Shown here piece by piece: positions 16,716 through 28,342 of a stretch of DNA of 64,000 bases. The translations under genes were made by a program, and so were the position numbers. Origin of the DNA: Microvirga sp. VF16 (GTDB lineage Bacteria; Pseudomonadota; Alphaproteobacteria; Rhizobiales; Beijerinckiaceae). Positions within the stretch are counted from its first letter, which is position 1. The number at the start of each line of letters is the position of its first letter. Where the stretch lies: NCBI RefSeq assembly GCF_016864375.1, contig NZ_CP069354.1:2949501-3013500 (forward strand). Direction: 5' to 3'. The notes beneath the pieces were generated by a model. It was given only the letters and a program-made list of their open reading frames with translations. It was not told where the DNA came from and did not search any database.

Positions 16716-17870
16716 TCACCAGTTGGTGACCGAGCCGTCCCGCCTCCTCAGATGCGGCGCTTCCCAGAATTCGAAGCTCTGTCTCGCGATCAGCTCCTCG
16801 TTGACCTCGATCCCGAGACCGGGCGCATCGGGAACGGGATAGTGAGTTCCTGCCAGACGCGGCTGAACCGGGAAGAAGTCCGAGTTGTCGAACCCGAGAT
16901 GCGTTTCCGCGGGGCTCGCGCGGGTTTCGAGCCAGGAGAAGTTCGGTACGGCCGCCGAGAAATGGATGGTCGCCGCCGTGCAGATGGGCCCGAGGGGATT
17001 GTGCGGCATCATGTCGACGTAGTGGGTTTCGCTCCACGCCGCGACCTTCATCGATTCCGTCAGGCCGCCGACATTGCAGACATCGAGGCGATTGTATTGG
17101 TGGATATCACGCTCGATATAGGGCTGGAACTGCCATTTCGAAGAAAACTCCTCGCCGATGGCGAAGGGAATGTCGGTCAGGCGGCGCAACGCCTCGTAGG
17201 AGCCCGGTGACTCGTCGCGGATGGGCTCCTCGAGGAAGTCGAGGGTGCCGGACGGCATCTTCTGGCAGAAGCTCGCGGCCTCCGCGACGCTGAGACGGTG
17301 GTGATAGTCGATGCCGAGGACGACATCCTCGCCCAGCGCCTCACGGGCCTTCACACACCATTTCGCCGTCGTCGCGATGTGCTCGCGCGGCTCGTAGATC
17401 TCTTTGTGTTCATGCCCCGAAGGTGAGAGTCGCATGGCGGTCCAGCCATGCTCGACCAGCATTCGTGCCTGTTCGATCATGGCCGGGCCCGGCTCCGCGA
17501 AGGTCGTCGCGAAGGTCGGGATGCGGTCGCGCTGCTTGCCGCCGAGCAGTTCGTAGACCGGCACGCCAAGAGCCTTGCCCTTGATGTCGTGGAGCGCGAT
17601 GTCGATGGCTGAGATCGCCGCCTGTAGCACGCGGCCGCCTTCGAAATACTGGCTGCGATACATCTCCTGCCATAGGGCGCCGATCTTGAATGGATCGCGG
17701 CCGCGCAGGAATTCGGCATAGTGCTCAAGCGCGCCGACGACGGCCTTCTCACGACCGGACAAGCCGCTCTCGCCCCAGCCGTAAGTTCCTTCATCCGTCT
17801 CGACTTTCACCAGTAGCTGGTTGCGGATACCAACCTTGACGGCATAACTCTTGATCGCGGTGATCTTCAT
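16716..17870 (-). CDS. Enolase-superfamily sugar-acid dehydratase (galactonate dehydratase-like)
   Basis: A 384-residue mandelate racemase/muconate lactonising enzyme family member. It has the capping domain (MKITAIKSYAVKVG), then metal ligands and acids in LGIDYHHRLSVAEA, DFLEEPIRDES and IGEEFSSKW, and the DgoD-like PHNPLGPICTAATIHF. It ends DGSVTNW, like galactonate dehydratases. It likely removes water from an aldonate or aldarate to give a 2-keto-3-deoxy acid. It begins 12 bp after the preceding manD gene, so the two are cotranscribed. The substrate is not decided by sequence alone. Confidence 0.82.
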   Translation of the reverse strand: MKITAIKSYAVKVGIRNQLLVKVETDEGTYGWGESGLSGREKAVVGALEHYAEFLRGRDPFKIGALWQEMYRSQYFEGGRVLQAAISAIDIALHDIKGKALGVPVYELLGGKQRDRIPTFATTFAEPGPAMIEQARMLVEHGWTAMRLSPSGHEHKEIYEPREHIATTAKWCVKAREALGEDVVLGIDYHHRLSVAEAASFCQKMPSGTLDFLEEPIRDESPGSYEALRRLTDIPFAIGEEFSSKWQFQPYIERDIHQYNRLDVCNVGGLTESMKVAAWSETHYVDMMPHNPLGPICTAATIHFSAAVPNFSWLETRASPAETHLGFDNSDFFPVQPRLAGTHYPVPDAPGLGIEVNEELIARQSFEFWEAPHLRRRDGSVTNW

Positions 17871-17882
17871 TTCGTCCTCGGA

Positions 17883-19091
17883 TTACCAATGCCACAGAGT
17901 GCCGTCTTCGAGACGGTTCACGGGCAGATACGCGCGCTGGTAAGGGTACTTTTCCGCCAGCCTCTCATCGATATCGACACCATGGCCGATGGCCTCGCCC
18001 GGATGGAGGCAACCGTCGGACAGGCTCCAGGCGCTCGGGAAAACCTCAAGGATCTGCGGCAGATAGCCGGAATATTCCTGGATGCCGAAATTGGGGACCC
18101 ACAGGTCGAGATGCAGGTTGGCGCCGAGACAGATGGGCGACATGTCCATCGCGCCGTGGCACGCGGTGCGGACATTGTAAACACTCGCAAAATCCATGAT
18201 ACGGCGCAGCGCCGTGACGCCGCCCGCATGCACGGTGGTCATGCGGACATAGTCGATAAGCTGCTCCTCCATCAGAAGCCGGGCATCCCAAATGGTGTTG
18301 AACACCTCACCCACGGCCAGCGGCGTCGTGGTGTGCTGGCGGATCAGCCGGAAGCCCTCCTGGTGCTCTGCCGCAACCGCATCTTCGAGCCAGAAAAGAC
18401 GTGCGAATTCCAAGTCCTTGCCGAGCCGGGCGGCTTCGATGGGTGTCAAGCGATGATGCGTGTCGTGCAGAAGCTCGATGTCCCAGCCATGGGTCGCCCG
18501 TACTGCCTTGAAGAGTTCCGGCACGTAGCGCAGGTATTTCGACGTCGACCAAGTTTCCTCATGCGGGACCGCATCGTCGAGCGCGTTGTTCGTTACCGAC
18601 TTCGCGCCCGTGCCGTAAACATCCGGAAGCCCCGGAATGCCGACTTGGACGCGGATGGCTTTGTATCCTTGCTCCTTGCGCCTGCCGACGGCTTCCACCG
18701 CCTCTGCGATGTCGCGGCCCTGGGCATGGGTATAGCATAGCACCTTCTCGCGGCTCGCGCCGCCGAGAAGCTGATAAAGCGGCATATTGGCGGCCTTGGC
18801 CTTGATGTCCCAGAGGGCGGTATCGATGCCGGCAATCGCCGCCATGGTCACCGGACCGCGCCGCCAATAGGCGCCCTTGTAGAAATACTGCCAGATGTCC
18901 TCGATGCGGCTTGGATCGCGGCCGATGAGAAGCGGTGCGAGATGGTCCTGCAAATAGGCGACAACGGCGAGTTCGCGGCCATTCAGCGTCGCATCGCCGA
19001 CCCCGGTGAGCCCTTCGTCCGTAAAGATCTTGACGGTGACGAAGTTGCGCCCCGGCGAGCAGACGATAATTTTGACGTCGGTGATTTTCAT
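17883..19091 (-). CDS. manD: D-mannonate dehydratase (ManD, RspA-type)
   Basis: A 402-residue enolase-superfamily enzyme. Family marks are [101 protein letters not shown] and the C-terminal DGTLWHW. The last residue is Trp402, which family members place in the active site. ManD converts D-mannonate to 2-keto-3-deoxy-D-gluconate in hexuronate breakdown. I place the start at ATG 19091: it gives the canonical length and lies 4 bp after the ABC ATPase stop; an upstream in-frame extension would overlap that gene. Confidence 0.9.
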   Translation of the reverse strand: MKITDVKIIVCSPGRNFVTVKIFTDEGLTGVGDATLNGRELAVVAYLQDHLAPLLIGRDPSRIEDIWQYFYKGAYWRRGPVTMAAIAGIDTALWDIKAKAANMPLYQLLGGASREKVLCYTHAQGRDIAEAVEAVGRRKEQGYKAIRVQVGIPGLPDVYGTGAKSVTNNALDDAVPHEETWSTSKYLRYVPELFKAVRATHGWDIELLHDTHHRLTPIEAARLGKDLEFARLFWLEDAVAAEHQEGFRLIRQHTTTPLAVGEVFNTIWDARLLMEEQLIDYVRMTTVHAGGVTALRRIMDFASVYNVRTACHGAMDMSPICLGANLHLDLWVPNFGIQEYSGYLPQILEVFPSAWSLSDGCLHPGEAIGHGVDIDERLAEKYPYQRAYLPVNRLEDGTLWHW

Positions 19092-19095
19092 CGAT

Positions 19096-20792
<1,697 letters not shown>

Positions 20793-20796
<4 letters not shown>

Positions 20797-21947
20797 GCCA
20801 CCGACTCGTAGGGATCTGCGGCATCGCGGAGACCGTCGCCGAGGAAATTGAGCGCCAGGACCGAGATAACGATGGCAGCGGCCGGCGTGAAGAGCAGCCA
20901 CGGCGCCTGAGCGACTGCGCGAATGTTCTGTGCCTCCTGCAGAAGGACGCCCCAGGAGATGATCGGCGGCTGCAAGCCGATACCGAGGAAGGACAGCGCC
21001 GTCTCGGCCAGGATCATCGACGGGATCGCAAGCGTCAGGGTCGCGATGATGTGACTAATGAAGGACGGCACCAGATGGTGGAAGATGATGCCGATCTCGC
21101 TCATGCCGTCGAGACGGGCCGCGATCACGAAATCCTCGTTTCTCAGGGACAGGAACTTGCCGCGTACCTCACGCGCTAGGCTTGTCCAGCCGATCAGAGA
21201 AACGATCAGCGTGATGACGAAGTAAGTCCGGAGCGGTGGCCAGCCGACGGGGATCGCCGCCGCAAATCCCATCCAGAGGGGAATGGTCGGGATCGAGCGG
21301 AGCAGCTCGATGAAGCGCTGGATCGCGAGATCGATCCAGCCGCCGAAAAAGCCGGAGATGCCGCCGATGGTGACCCCAAGGATCAGGCTGATGAAGACGC
21401 CTACGAGACCGATGGACAGTGAAATCTTGGCACCGTGGACGACGCGAGAGAAGATGTCGCGACCGAGACGATCCGCGCCGAAGATGTACAAGCTGTCGCC
21501 CGGCTTCGGGTTCGTGAGGCCGAAGAGCTTGGTCTGCATCGGGATGAAGCCGAGCAGGTCATAGGGCTGTTGTGCCGGCACGAAGAAGGACACCGAGAGC
21601 GGCTTCGTCGGGTCGGGCGTGAACTCCCGGCGCATCGACTCGGTGTTCAGCGTCATCTTGAGCTGGTTGACATGCGGCTGGAACGAGCCGTCCAGGAACA
21701 GCGAGAGGCCCTGGGGCGGTGCATAGGTGAAGCGCGCGTTCGGGACATTGGGATCGAAGGGCGCGATGAAGTCCGCGAACGCCGCGACGAGATACATGAA
21801 CACGATCACGACGAGGCTTAAGAGCGCGATCTTGTGCTTCTTGAACTTGAGCCAGAACAGGCGCCATTGGCCGGCGACGGCCATGTCCCTGCCGTGCAGA
21901 TCGAGTGACGTCGTGGTCTCGGGCGGAAGGCTGGTGATATCTGTCAT
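20793..21947 (-). CDS. ABC transporter permease, DppC/OppC type with extended N-terminal loop
   Basis: A 384-residue inner membrane permease. After the first helix (IALLSLVVIVFMYLVAAF) there is a long non-membrane stretch of about 110 residues (to about 165) before DRLGRDIFSRVVHGAKIS, the normal OppC start of the transport domain. The EAA loop is in VIAARLDGMSEIGIIFHH. Most DppC proteins are about 300 residues, so the inserted periplasmic segment is notable; YejE-like permeases have a comparable layout. It overlaps both neighbours by 4 bp. Confidence 0.92.
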
Positions 21948-22930
21948 TGGAGCCGGATCCGCGGGTCGGTGATGGCGAGCAGGATGTCCGAGATCAGCGT
22001 GCCGATGATGGTGAGCACCGAGATCAGCAGGATGAGCGAGCCAGCGAGATACATGTCCTGGGCGAGAAGCGCGCGGAGCAGCAGCGGCCCGGTGGTCGGC
22101 AAACTCATGACCACGGACACGATGATCTCACCCGAAATGACTGCCGGCAGGATCCAGCCGAGGGTCGAGATCAGTGGGTTGAGGGCAAGGCGCACCGGAT
22201 AGCGCAGCAGGAGCTCCAGTTCCGACATGCCTTTGGCCCGCGCCGTGGTGACATAGGGCTTCGAGAGCTCGTCGAGCAGATTGGCGCGCATGATACGCAC
22301 CAGGGCCGCGAGCGATCCGAGACCGATCACCACGACCGGCAGCCAGACATGCCGGGCGAAGTCGACGAGTTTACCGAGGCTCCACGGCGCGTCGACATAA
22401 TCGGGCGAGAACAACCCGCCGACGCTCTGCCCGAAGAAGGCGGACATGATGTACATGGCCGAGAGCGCCATCAGGAAGTCCGGCACGGCCAGGAAGAAGA
22501 AAGCCAGGAAAGTTGCGGTGTAATCGGAGATCGAGTACTGCCGCACCGCCGACAGGATCCCGATCGGGATGGCGATCGCCCAGACGAAGCACAGCGTCAG
22601 AATCGAGAGCAGCAGCGAGAAGCCGAGACGGTTCCAGATGAGCTCTGTGACCGGCTTGCCGAGCTCGAAGGATATGCCGAAATCGCCGCGGATCAAGATG
22701 CCGGCGATCCACTTGTAATACTGAACATAGATCGGCTGATCGAGGCCATAGCGTTCGCGCATGGCGGCGACCGTACCGGCCTCCACCGCACCGCCCTGGC
22801 TCGCCCAGTCCGCCATCAGGGTCGTGAGATAATCTCCCGGCGGGAGCTGGATGATGATGAAGGCTACGATGGAGACGGCAAACAGTGTCGGTATCGCGAA
22901 CACCATTCGCTTGGTGATGTAACGAAGCAT
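21944..22930 (-). CDS. ABC transporter permease, DppB/OppB type
   Basis: A 328-residue permease with the standard N-terminal helix (MLRYITKRMVFAIPTLFAVS), a periplasmic loop with RYGLDQPIYVQYYKW and a six-helix transport domain. The EAA loop is in TTARAKGMSELELLLRYPVR. It overlaps the next permease by 4 bp and starts 75 bp after the substrate-binding protein. Confidence 0.93.
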   Translation of the reverse strand: MLRYITKRMVFAIPTLFAVSIVAFIIIQLPPGDYLTTLMADWASQGGAVEAGTVAAMRERYGLDQPIYVQYYKWIAGILIRGDFGISFELGKPVTELIWNRLGFSLLLSILTLCFVWAIAIPIGILSAVRQYSISDYTATFLAFFFLAVPDFLMALSAMYIMSAFFGQSVGGLFSPDYVDAPWSLGKLVDFARHVWLPVVVIGLGSLAALVRIMRANLLDELSKPYVTTARAKGMSELELLLRYPVRLALNPLISTLGWILPAVISGEIIVSVVMSLPTTGPLLLRALLAQDMYLAGSLILLISVLTIIGTLISDILLAITDPRIRLQ

Positions 22931-23005
22931 GAACCTGACCGTTCGATGAAATCGAAGGGGTATCCGGCGGCAGCACGCATGCCGCCGCCGGCACCAGACG
23001 GAGCC

Positions 23006-24946
23006 TTACTTGGCCGGCTTGTCGAAATACCACTGGGTCAGCGTCGGAGCCGGGTGCCAGAGATTGCCGGTGATCGGGATGCCGTTGACGACGTTCTTCA
23101 GGTTGTTCGAGGTCATCATGTATTTCGGCATGGGGCGCGAGATGCCGATGTTGAGGAAATTATCCGCCGACAGGTTGATGAATTCCTTCATCTTCTGGCG
23201 ACGGTCGTCATCCGTGACGGCGGCGTTGACCTTGTCATAGGCGGCCATCAGCGCCTTGATCGATTCCGGCGGCTCTTCGCCCGTGGTGCGGTTCGAATAC
23301 CACTCGCTCCACTTCATCGCGAAGAAGATGTCGGCCTTCTGGAAGGGCATGTAGCAGCGTGGATCCGTGTAGACCTCGGAAAGTCCGCCGACGCAGTTCC
23401 AGATATAGGCGTCCTGCTCGTTCGCATACCACATCGTGTTGAGGCGTGCGCGGTCGGTGGTGCGGAGCTGGATATCGATGCCGATATCCTTGGCGTATTT
23501 CTGCACCATCTGCATCACGTCCGGATAGGACAGGCCGAAGACGTCGGCCACCATGAAGTTGATGGTGAAGCGCTTGCCTTTCTCATCAAGACGGAAGCCT
23601 TCGGCATCCTTCTTCGGCATGATCTTGTCGAGGATCTCGACCGAGCGCTTTGGATCGAACTCGGTGTATTGCTTCGCCTGGCGCTCGTTATGGAGCTCGT
23701 GCTCGGGCTGGACAGCCACCTGTGACGGAGCCCCCTGCCCCACATAGACGAGATCGATGATCTCCTGGCGGTTGATCGCATGGCTGAGCGCGATCCGGAA
23801 ATCCTTGTTCTGGAAGATCTTGCGCTTGACCGGATCGGTCGAGTTCAGGTTGAGCAGGATGACCGCGTCATTCGCCGGCAGGTCCTTCACGTCCACGAAA
23901 CGGTAATTGCCGGTTTTCTGGCCATCGAAGAGCACCGACTTGAAGGTCGCGTTGTTGATGTGACGGAAGGCGAAGTCGAACTCGCCCGAGGTCATCTTGA
24001 GTGCCATGAGCTGCGGATCGTCGAGCTTGGCCCAGGTGATTCCGTCGATATAGGGGAGCTGGTTTCCGGCTGTGTCCACCTTCCAGTAATAGGGATTGCG
24101 GGTTGCGACCACACGCTCGCTGTCGGCATAGGGAACGGTCAGCACCCAGGGATTGAGCGTCGGCAGTTCGAGGTTCTGCCAGAACGGCGGCTGGAAGGTC
24201 AGCGAAACCTTGGAGTTGAACAGCGCCACCCAATCGCCGGCGGCGGGATTGGCCTTCAAGAGCGCCGGGATGCCGTCCTTGTTGTACTTCTCGTGAAACT
24301 TGCTGAGGTAATGCTTGGGATAGATGACCGGCAGGTGGCCCTGGCCATAGGCAAGCTGTTGCAGGAAGAGGCCGTAGGGCGACTCGAACTTGAACTCCAC
24401 CGTCTGATCGTCGATCTTGGTCACCTTCACCGGCTTGCCGGCGACCGTGAAGGTCGGGTTCTTGGCCGGCGAGAGCGCGTTGTTCATGAACACGTCTTCG
24501 TACCAGAACATGATGTCGTCGACCGTGAAGGGCTGACCGTCGCTCCACTTCAGCCCCTTCCGGAGCTTGAACGTGTAAGTGGTCGCATCCTCGGAAGCCT
24601 TGAACTCCTCGGCGAGCGACGGCACGACCTTCTTCCATTGCGGATCCCAGCGCACGAGCAGTTCGTTGGCGATGGTGCGGGTCAGATTGTAATGGTCACC
24701 GTTCGCGAGGATCGTCGTGCGCAGGGTGCCGCCATATTTGCCGACACCGTCGATCATGGTTTCCACATAGGGATTTTCCGGGAGCCGGTTGGCAACGGCG
24801 GGCAGCTTGCCTGCCTTCACCTGCTCATCGAGCATCGGAGCCTGCTTGTAATCCGCTGCGCCGGCCGGGGACATCGCCCCTAGAAGCATGGCGCCTAACA
24901 GGCCTGTCGACATGACGAGGCCGGGCAGCTTGTGCTGGTAGCCCAT
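23006..24946 (-). CDS. Periplasmic substrate-binding protein, family 5 (oligopeptide/oligosaccharide type)
   Basis: A 646-residue secreted binding protein. The signal peptide (GLVMSTGLLGAMLLGAMSPAGAA) ends near residue 31. The mature part has the SBP_bac_5 hallmarks: YGGTLRTTILANGDHYN, LAEEFKASEDATTYTFKLRKG with KWSDGQPFTVDDIMFW, and NRQEIIDLVYVGQGAP. A GAGGAGA ribosome site lies 7 bp before the ATG. It is the first gene of the operon, which ends in sugar-acid dehydratases, so the ligand is probably a sugar acid or oligouronide rather than a peptide; that is inference from context. Confidence 0.92.
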   Translation of the reverse strand: MGYQHKLPGLVMSTGLLGAMLLGAMSPAGAADYKQAPMLDEQVKAGKLPAVANRLPENPYVETMIDGVGKYGGTLRTTILANGDHYNLTRTIANELLVRWDPQWKKVVPSLAEEFKASEDATTYTFKLRKGLKWSDGQPFTVDDIMFWYEDVFMNNALSPAKNPTFTVAGKPVKVTKIDDQTVEFKFESPYGLFLQQLAYGQGHLPVIYPKHYLSKFHEKYNKDGIPALLKANPAAGDWVALFNSKVSLTFQPPFWQNLELPTLNPWVLTVPYADSERVVATRNPYYWKVDTAGNQLPYIDGITWAKLDDPQLMALKMTSGEFDFAFRHINNATFKSVLFDGQKTGNYRFVDVKDLPANDAVILLNLNSTDPVKRKIFQNKDFRIALSHAINRQEIIDLVYVGQGAPSQVAVQPEHELHNERQAKQYTEFDPKRSVEILDKIMPKKDAEGFRLDEKGKRFTINFMVADVFGLSYPDVMQMVQKYAKDIGIDIQLRTTDRARLNTMWYANEQDAYIWNCVGGLSEVYTDPRCYMPFQKADIFFAMKWSEWYSNRTTGEEPPESIKALMAAYDKVNAAVTDDDRRQKMKEFINLSADNFLNIGISRPMPKYMMTSNNLKNVVNGIPITGNLWHPAPTLTQWYFDKPAK

Positions 24947-25032
24947 AGCGTTTTCTCCTCTTGGCCGGCTTTTTGCCGGCTCCCTCCCGAACCACGGCTT
25001 TTCGGCCGTCGCACGGAAAAGTTTTCAAATCG

Positions 25033-25057
25033 TACATTATTTGTCAATCTGAATGTA
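25033..25057. promoter_or_regulatory. Candidate GntR operator between the divergent genes
   Basis: TACATT at 25033-25038 and AATGTA at 25052-25057 are perfect inverted arms separated by 13 bp, in the AT-rich 170-bp gap between the transporter operon and the gntR gene. A TTGACA (minus strand, 25043-25048) inside the same stretch could be the operon's -35 box, so a bound regulator would block it. Confidence 0.4.
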
Positions 25058-25115
25058 TGGTTTAAGATGCTTCGCGCTTGGCAAGTGAGGGCCGAGTGAA
25101 TAAAGAAACATTCCT

Positions 25116-25814
25116 ATGAGAACGATTGCCAGCATTCGACAAGCTGTTCCCGAACGTGAGGACGAGGACACAGGCCCGTCGGTCTATGACCGACTGCGGG
25201 ACGACATCATTCACGGGCGCGTCAAACCGAACGAGCGCCTCAAGGTGTCCGAGCTTGCGAGCCGCATGGGCACGTCCACCAATCCCGTGAGGGAGGCTCT
25301 ACAGCAGCTGCGTGGCGAAGGCTTCGTCATCATGACGCCGAACCGCGGCGCCCGCGTTCGCCCCATCGACGAAGAATTCGTACGGGATATCTGCGAGATC
25401 GAAGTGCTTATCGAGCCGGCCCTCACCCGCTGGTTCGTCGGGATTGTCACGAACGCCGAGATCGAGGAGTTGGAGCGCATCCAGGCAGAAATCGAGGCGC
25501 TCAATTTTGCGGACGAGATGAAGCACTCCAATCTCGACCTGCGGTTCCATCAGCTCATGTACGACCGCCACTATAATCGCCATGCGGTCGATCTATGGGT
25601 GCGCCACCGTCAGATCCTCTGGGCCATCAGCCGCCGCTTCCCGACTTCGCTGAGCCGACAAACGAACGTTCTGGAAGAGCATCGTGAGCTGATCGCCTGC
25701 ATTAAGGCGCAGGATGCCGAGGGGGCCGCACAGGTGATCGCCCGGCATGTCAACGGTTCCGGCCGGCACATCATGGAACGCATGCGCCTAGCCCGTCTCT
25801 CATCGCAGCAATAA
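25116..25814 (+). CDS. GntR-family regulator, FadR/FCD type
   Basis: A 232-residue repressor-type protein. The winged HTH spans about residues 22-90 (SVYDRLRDDIIHGRVKPNERL, then STNPVREALQQLRGEGFV). The C-terminal FCD ligand domain has RFHQLMYDRHYNRHAVDLW and the metal-binding His pattern ending EEHRELIACIKAQD and VIARHVNGSG. It is divergent from the sugar-acid operon and most likely controls it in response to a pathway metabolite. Confidence 0.9.
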   Translation: MRTIASIRQAVPEREDEDTGPSVYDRLRDDIIHGRVKPNERLKVSELASRMGTSTNPVREALQQLRGEGFVIMTPNRGARVRPIDEEFVRDICEIEVLIEPALTRWFVGIVTNAEIEELERIQAEIEALNFADEMKHSNLDLRFHQLMYDRHYNRHAVDLWVRHRQILWAISRRFPTSLSRQTNVLEEHRELIACIKAQDAEGAAQVIARHVNGSGRHIMERMRLARLSSQQ

Positions 25815-25870
25815 CAGCCTCGTGCGTGCGGAGCGCTCCCACATGAACGCCCTGTTCTGAGCAGGGCGGC

Positions 25871-26884
25871 TCAGAGCCACTGCTTCCGGCGGAAGCGCCA
25901 ATACAGCCATGAGCAGATCACCGCGATGAACGCCAGCACCAGTGGATAGCCGTAATCCCAGTGCAGTTCGGGCAGAACATCGAAGTTCATGCCGTAGATA
26001 CCGGCGACTGCGGTCGGCACTGCCAGGATGGCCGCCCAGGCGGCCAGCTTGCGGGTGATCTCGTTCTGCTGCGCCTGTCCGGTCATCAGGCTGCTCTCGA
26101 ATGCGAAGGCCAGGACCTCCCGCAACGACTCGATCTCCTCCTGCACCCGCCGGATGTGGTCCGAGACATCGCGGAAGAGCGGGTGGAGCGTGCTGTCGAT
26201 CCCCGGCAGGCCCGGCTGCTCGAGGCGCCGGCACACCTCCACCAGCGGCACCGCGGCATTGCGCAGGCGCAGGAGATCCCGGCGCAGCTGGTAGAGCCGC
26301 ACGATCTGGCCCTGTGGCTGGTTCGCGCTCAGGATGCCGTCCTCGATCCCTTCCACCTCCTCCTGGATCATCTCGATGACCGGCATGTAATTGTCGACGA
26401 TGAAGTCGAGGATGGCATAGAGGATGAAGTCCTCACCCTCCGAGAGCGATTTCGGCGCCGCCTCGCAGCGCTCCCGCACCGGCGTGTAGGTCGTCGAGGC
26501 ACCGTGGCGAACAGAGACCACATAGCCACGTCCGACGAACAGATGCGTCTCGCCGAAAGCGATGCGTCCTTCCACCATCTGGGCCGTACGGGCAACGACG
26601 AACAAAGCTTCGCCATATTGCTCGACCTTGGGACGCTGGTGGGCCTTGAGCGCATCCTCGATAGCGAGTTCATGCAGGCCGAACTCCGCCTGAACCTTTC
26701 TCAGAAGATCGAGGCTGGGCTCATGCAGGCCGATCCACACGACATGCCCGGGCTTGCGCGACCATTCCCCGGCTTCCTCGATCGGGATCTCCATCACACG
26801 CCGCCCGCCCGCATAGACCGCCGACGCGACCACGCCGGGAGTATTCGTGGACGGAACGGAGACGAGCTTGAGAGGCTTTGCCAT
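25871..26884 (-). CDS. corA: CorA-family divalent cation transporter
   Basis: A 337-residue magnesium/cobalt-type channel. The N-terminal cytosolic alpha/beta domain leads to a long helix and two C-terminal transmembrane helices; the first ends in the diagnostic GMN motif (AGIYGMNFDVLPE). ATG 26884 begins MAKPLKLVSVPS at the expected place; upstream in-frame Met codons would add a non-conserved tail. ZntB-type zinc transport cannot be excluded. It is convergent with the gntR gene and divergent from the stress-protein gene. Confidence 0.93.
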   Translation of the reverse strand: MAKPLKLVSVPSTNTPGVVASAVYAGGRRVMEIPIEEAGEWSRKPGHVVWIGLHEPSLDLLRKVQAEFGLHELAIEDALKAHQRPKVEQYGEALFVVARTAQMVEGRIAFGETHLFVGRGYVVSVRHGASTTYTPVRERCEAAPKSLSEGEDFILYAILDFIVDNYMPVIEMIQEEVEGIEDGILSANQPQGQIVRLYQLRRDLLRLRNAAVPLVEVCRRLEQPGLPGIDSTLHPLFRDVSDHIRRVQEEIESLREVLAFAFESSLMTGQAQQNEITRKLAAWAAILAVPTAVAGIYGMNFDVLPELHWDYGYPLVLAFIAVICSWLYWRFRRKQWL

Positions 26885-27065
26885 GACGATCCAACGCATA
26901 ACGCTTCCGGCCGTTGCCATGATGAACCGCGTGCAGGCTCCCCCGCAAGCACCATCCTGGGCCGGTGGTGGATCCGGGGACGCCGTGATACGTTGACCGA
27001 AGTGCAGATTGAGCCGATCGCCCGGCTGGCCGGGTTTTACGGATGGCCTGCAGGGGATCGACCCG

Positions 27066-27533
27066 ATGACCAAGACCGTCACATCCCTCTTCCACAGCGA
27101 ACACCACGCGACCACCGCTGCGAACCGTCTGAAGCAGGCCGGCATTCCGGCGGACGCCATCGACATCTGGACGACCCCGCACAACCTGCCTCCTCTTCTG
27201 GAGGATCTCGGCGTGTCGCGTGCCGATGCTTATGCGTATCAGGAGGGCGTCATCCGCGGCGGCACTGTGGTGATCGTGAGATGCGATGCGTCTGAGGTCG
27301 GCACGGTCGCGGGCATTCTGAATCAGGAAGGCGTGCTCGATCTCGACGAGCAGCAGGCCGCCTGGCGCTCGGAAGGATGGGAAGGCCCCGCCGCGGGGCA
27401 AGCTGGCGATCTCACTGGATTACCCGAGATGCCCCCGGCTGGGGCCGACGTCACAGTCGAGAGGACGGAAGTCATCATCCACGGCCGGATTCGCATTCAT
27501 CCCCGCAGGGGAGAGCGTCAGACGCCCGAATAG
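27066..27533 (+). CDS. YflT-like general stress protein domain protein
   Basis: A 155-residue soluble protein. Residues 1-90 (TKTVTSLFHSEHHATTAANR, LKQAGIPADAIDIWTTP, GGTVVIVRCDASEVGTVAGI) match the general stress protein 17M/YflT domain, a ferredoxin-like fold also seen in heat-induced proteins. The rest is Pro/Gly-rich and unassigned. I set the start at ATG 27066, where the domain begins. It is divergent from corA and ends 12 bp from a convergent dioxygenase gene. Confidence 0.65.
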   Translation: MTKTVTSLFHSEHHATTAANRLKQAGIPADAIDIWTTPHNLPPLLEDLGVSRADAYAYQEGVIRGGTVVIVRCDASEVGTVAGILNQEGVLDLDEQQAAWRSEGWEGPAAGQAGDLTGLPEMPPAGADVTVERTEVIIHGRIRIHPRRGERQTPE

Positions 27534-27545
27534 GCTCGCTGGCGA

Positions 27546-28202
27546 TCACGCCGCCACGACAATGTCGAACTGCCCATGGAGAGCGCCGGCCTCGGGCGAT
27601 TGCGCCGCGAGCAGCGGAACAATGACGCTGCGGCGAGCATTCGGATCGCGAATACCGTTTAAGACGCCGTCACGGGCGTTCAGAGGTTCGCCCTCGATAT
27701 ACATCTGCGTGACCAGCCGCCCCTGCCCCGGCACATGCACGGCAAAATGAATATGCGGCGTGCGGCCAGGATATGGCACTGGCCGAATGGTGCGGAAGCG
27801 ATAGCGCCCCTGCTCATCGACCTGCATGCGGCCATAGCCCTGGAAGGCGTGGTCGATGCGCCCCTGCCCGGCCGCCCGAGGATGACGATAGACGCCGTTG
27901 GCATCGCATTGCCAGATCTCGACGACGCTTCCAGGTCTCGGCTGCCCGCGCATGTCGAGCACACGGCCCGATACATGGATCACCTGCCCTATCGCCCGTG
28001 CGGCTTGGCCAGTCACCCGGACAAGATCATTGTCCATGTCGGGGGGGAATTCGACGGGGTAGAAAGGTCCCTCGGTCTGCCCCGGCGTCGCGACAAGCTC
28101 GGCTGCGATCAGGATCCTCGGCGCGACTGCCGCCGCAACGATAACTCCGGCCTGGATCAACACGGACCGACGATTGGGAGAGATAAAAGACTGAGGAGTC
28201 AT
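27546..28202 (-). CDS. Intradiol ring-cleavage dioxygenase-like protein with Tat signal
   Basis: A 218-residue protein. The N-terminus has a twin-arginine signal (NRRSVLIQAGVIVAAAVAP), suggesting export of a folded metalloprotein. The core matches the protocatechuate 3,4-dioxygenase beta-sandwich: GQTEGPFYPVEFPPDMDNDL, GRVLDMRGQPRPGSVVEIWQ, DANGVYRHP, GYGRMQVDEQGRYRFRTIRP and TPHIHFAVH, including Tyr and His candidates for the Fe(III) site. No ring-catabolic genes are nearby, so the substrate is open. I chose ATG 28202 because it precedes the Tat motif directly. Confidence 0.8.
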   Translation of the reverse strand: MTPQSFISPNRRSVLIQAGVIVAAAVAPRILIAAELVATPGQTEGPFYPVEFPPDMDNDLVRVTGQAARAIGQVIHVSGRVLDMRGQPRPGSVVEIWQCDANGVYRHPRAAGQGRIDHAFQGYGRMQVDEQGRYRFRTIRPVPYPGRTPHIHFAVHVPGQGRLVTQMYIEGEPLNARDGVLNGIRDPNARRSVIVPLLAAQSPEAGALHGQFDIVVAA

Positions 28203-28302
28203 TGGAACCTCGGGCTCCGATTGGTGGACCCGAGGATAAACCAGCCCTGCCCTCATGCCAGATCACGAGCGTCAGGATCGCATGAACGTGATGAACGCGT
28301 TA

Positions 28303-28342
28303 GATCAGTGAGTGGGTAGCAGCGAGCCTTCACTCACTGATC
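28303..28342. repeat. 12-bp perfect inverted repeat at the 3' end of the caspase-like gene
   Basis: GATCAGTGAGTG (28303-28314) mirrors CACTCACTGATC (28331-28342) around a 16-nt loop. The right arm contains the stop codon of the minus-strand caspase-like gene. There is no T-run, so it may be an mRNA 3'-end stabiliser or a Rho-dependent site. Confidence 0.5.

Noticed and set aside
21947..23725. 592-codon plus-strand frame across the permease and SBP genes
   Set aside because: It is antisense to three overlapping transporter genes, composed mostly of Arg, Asp, Glu and His runs, typical of shadow frames.
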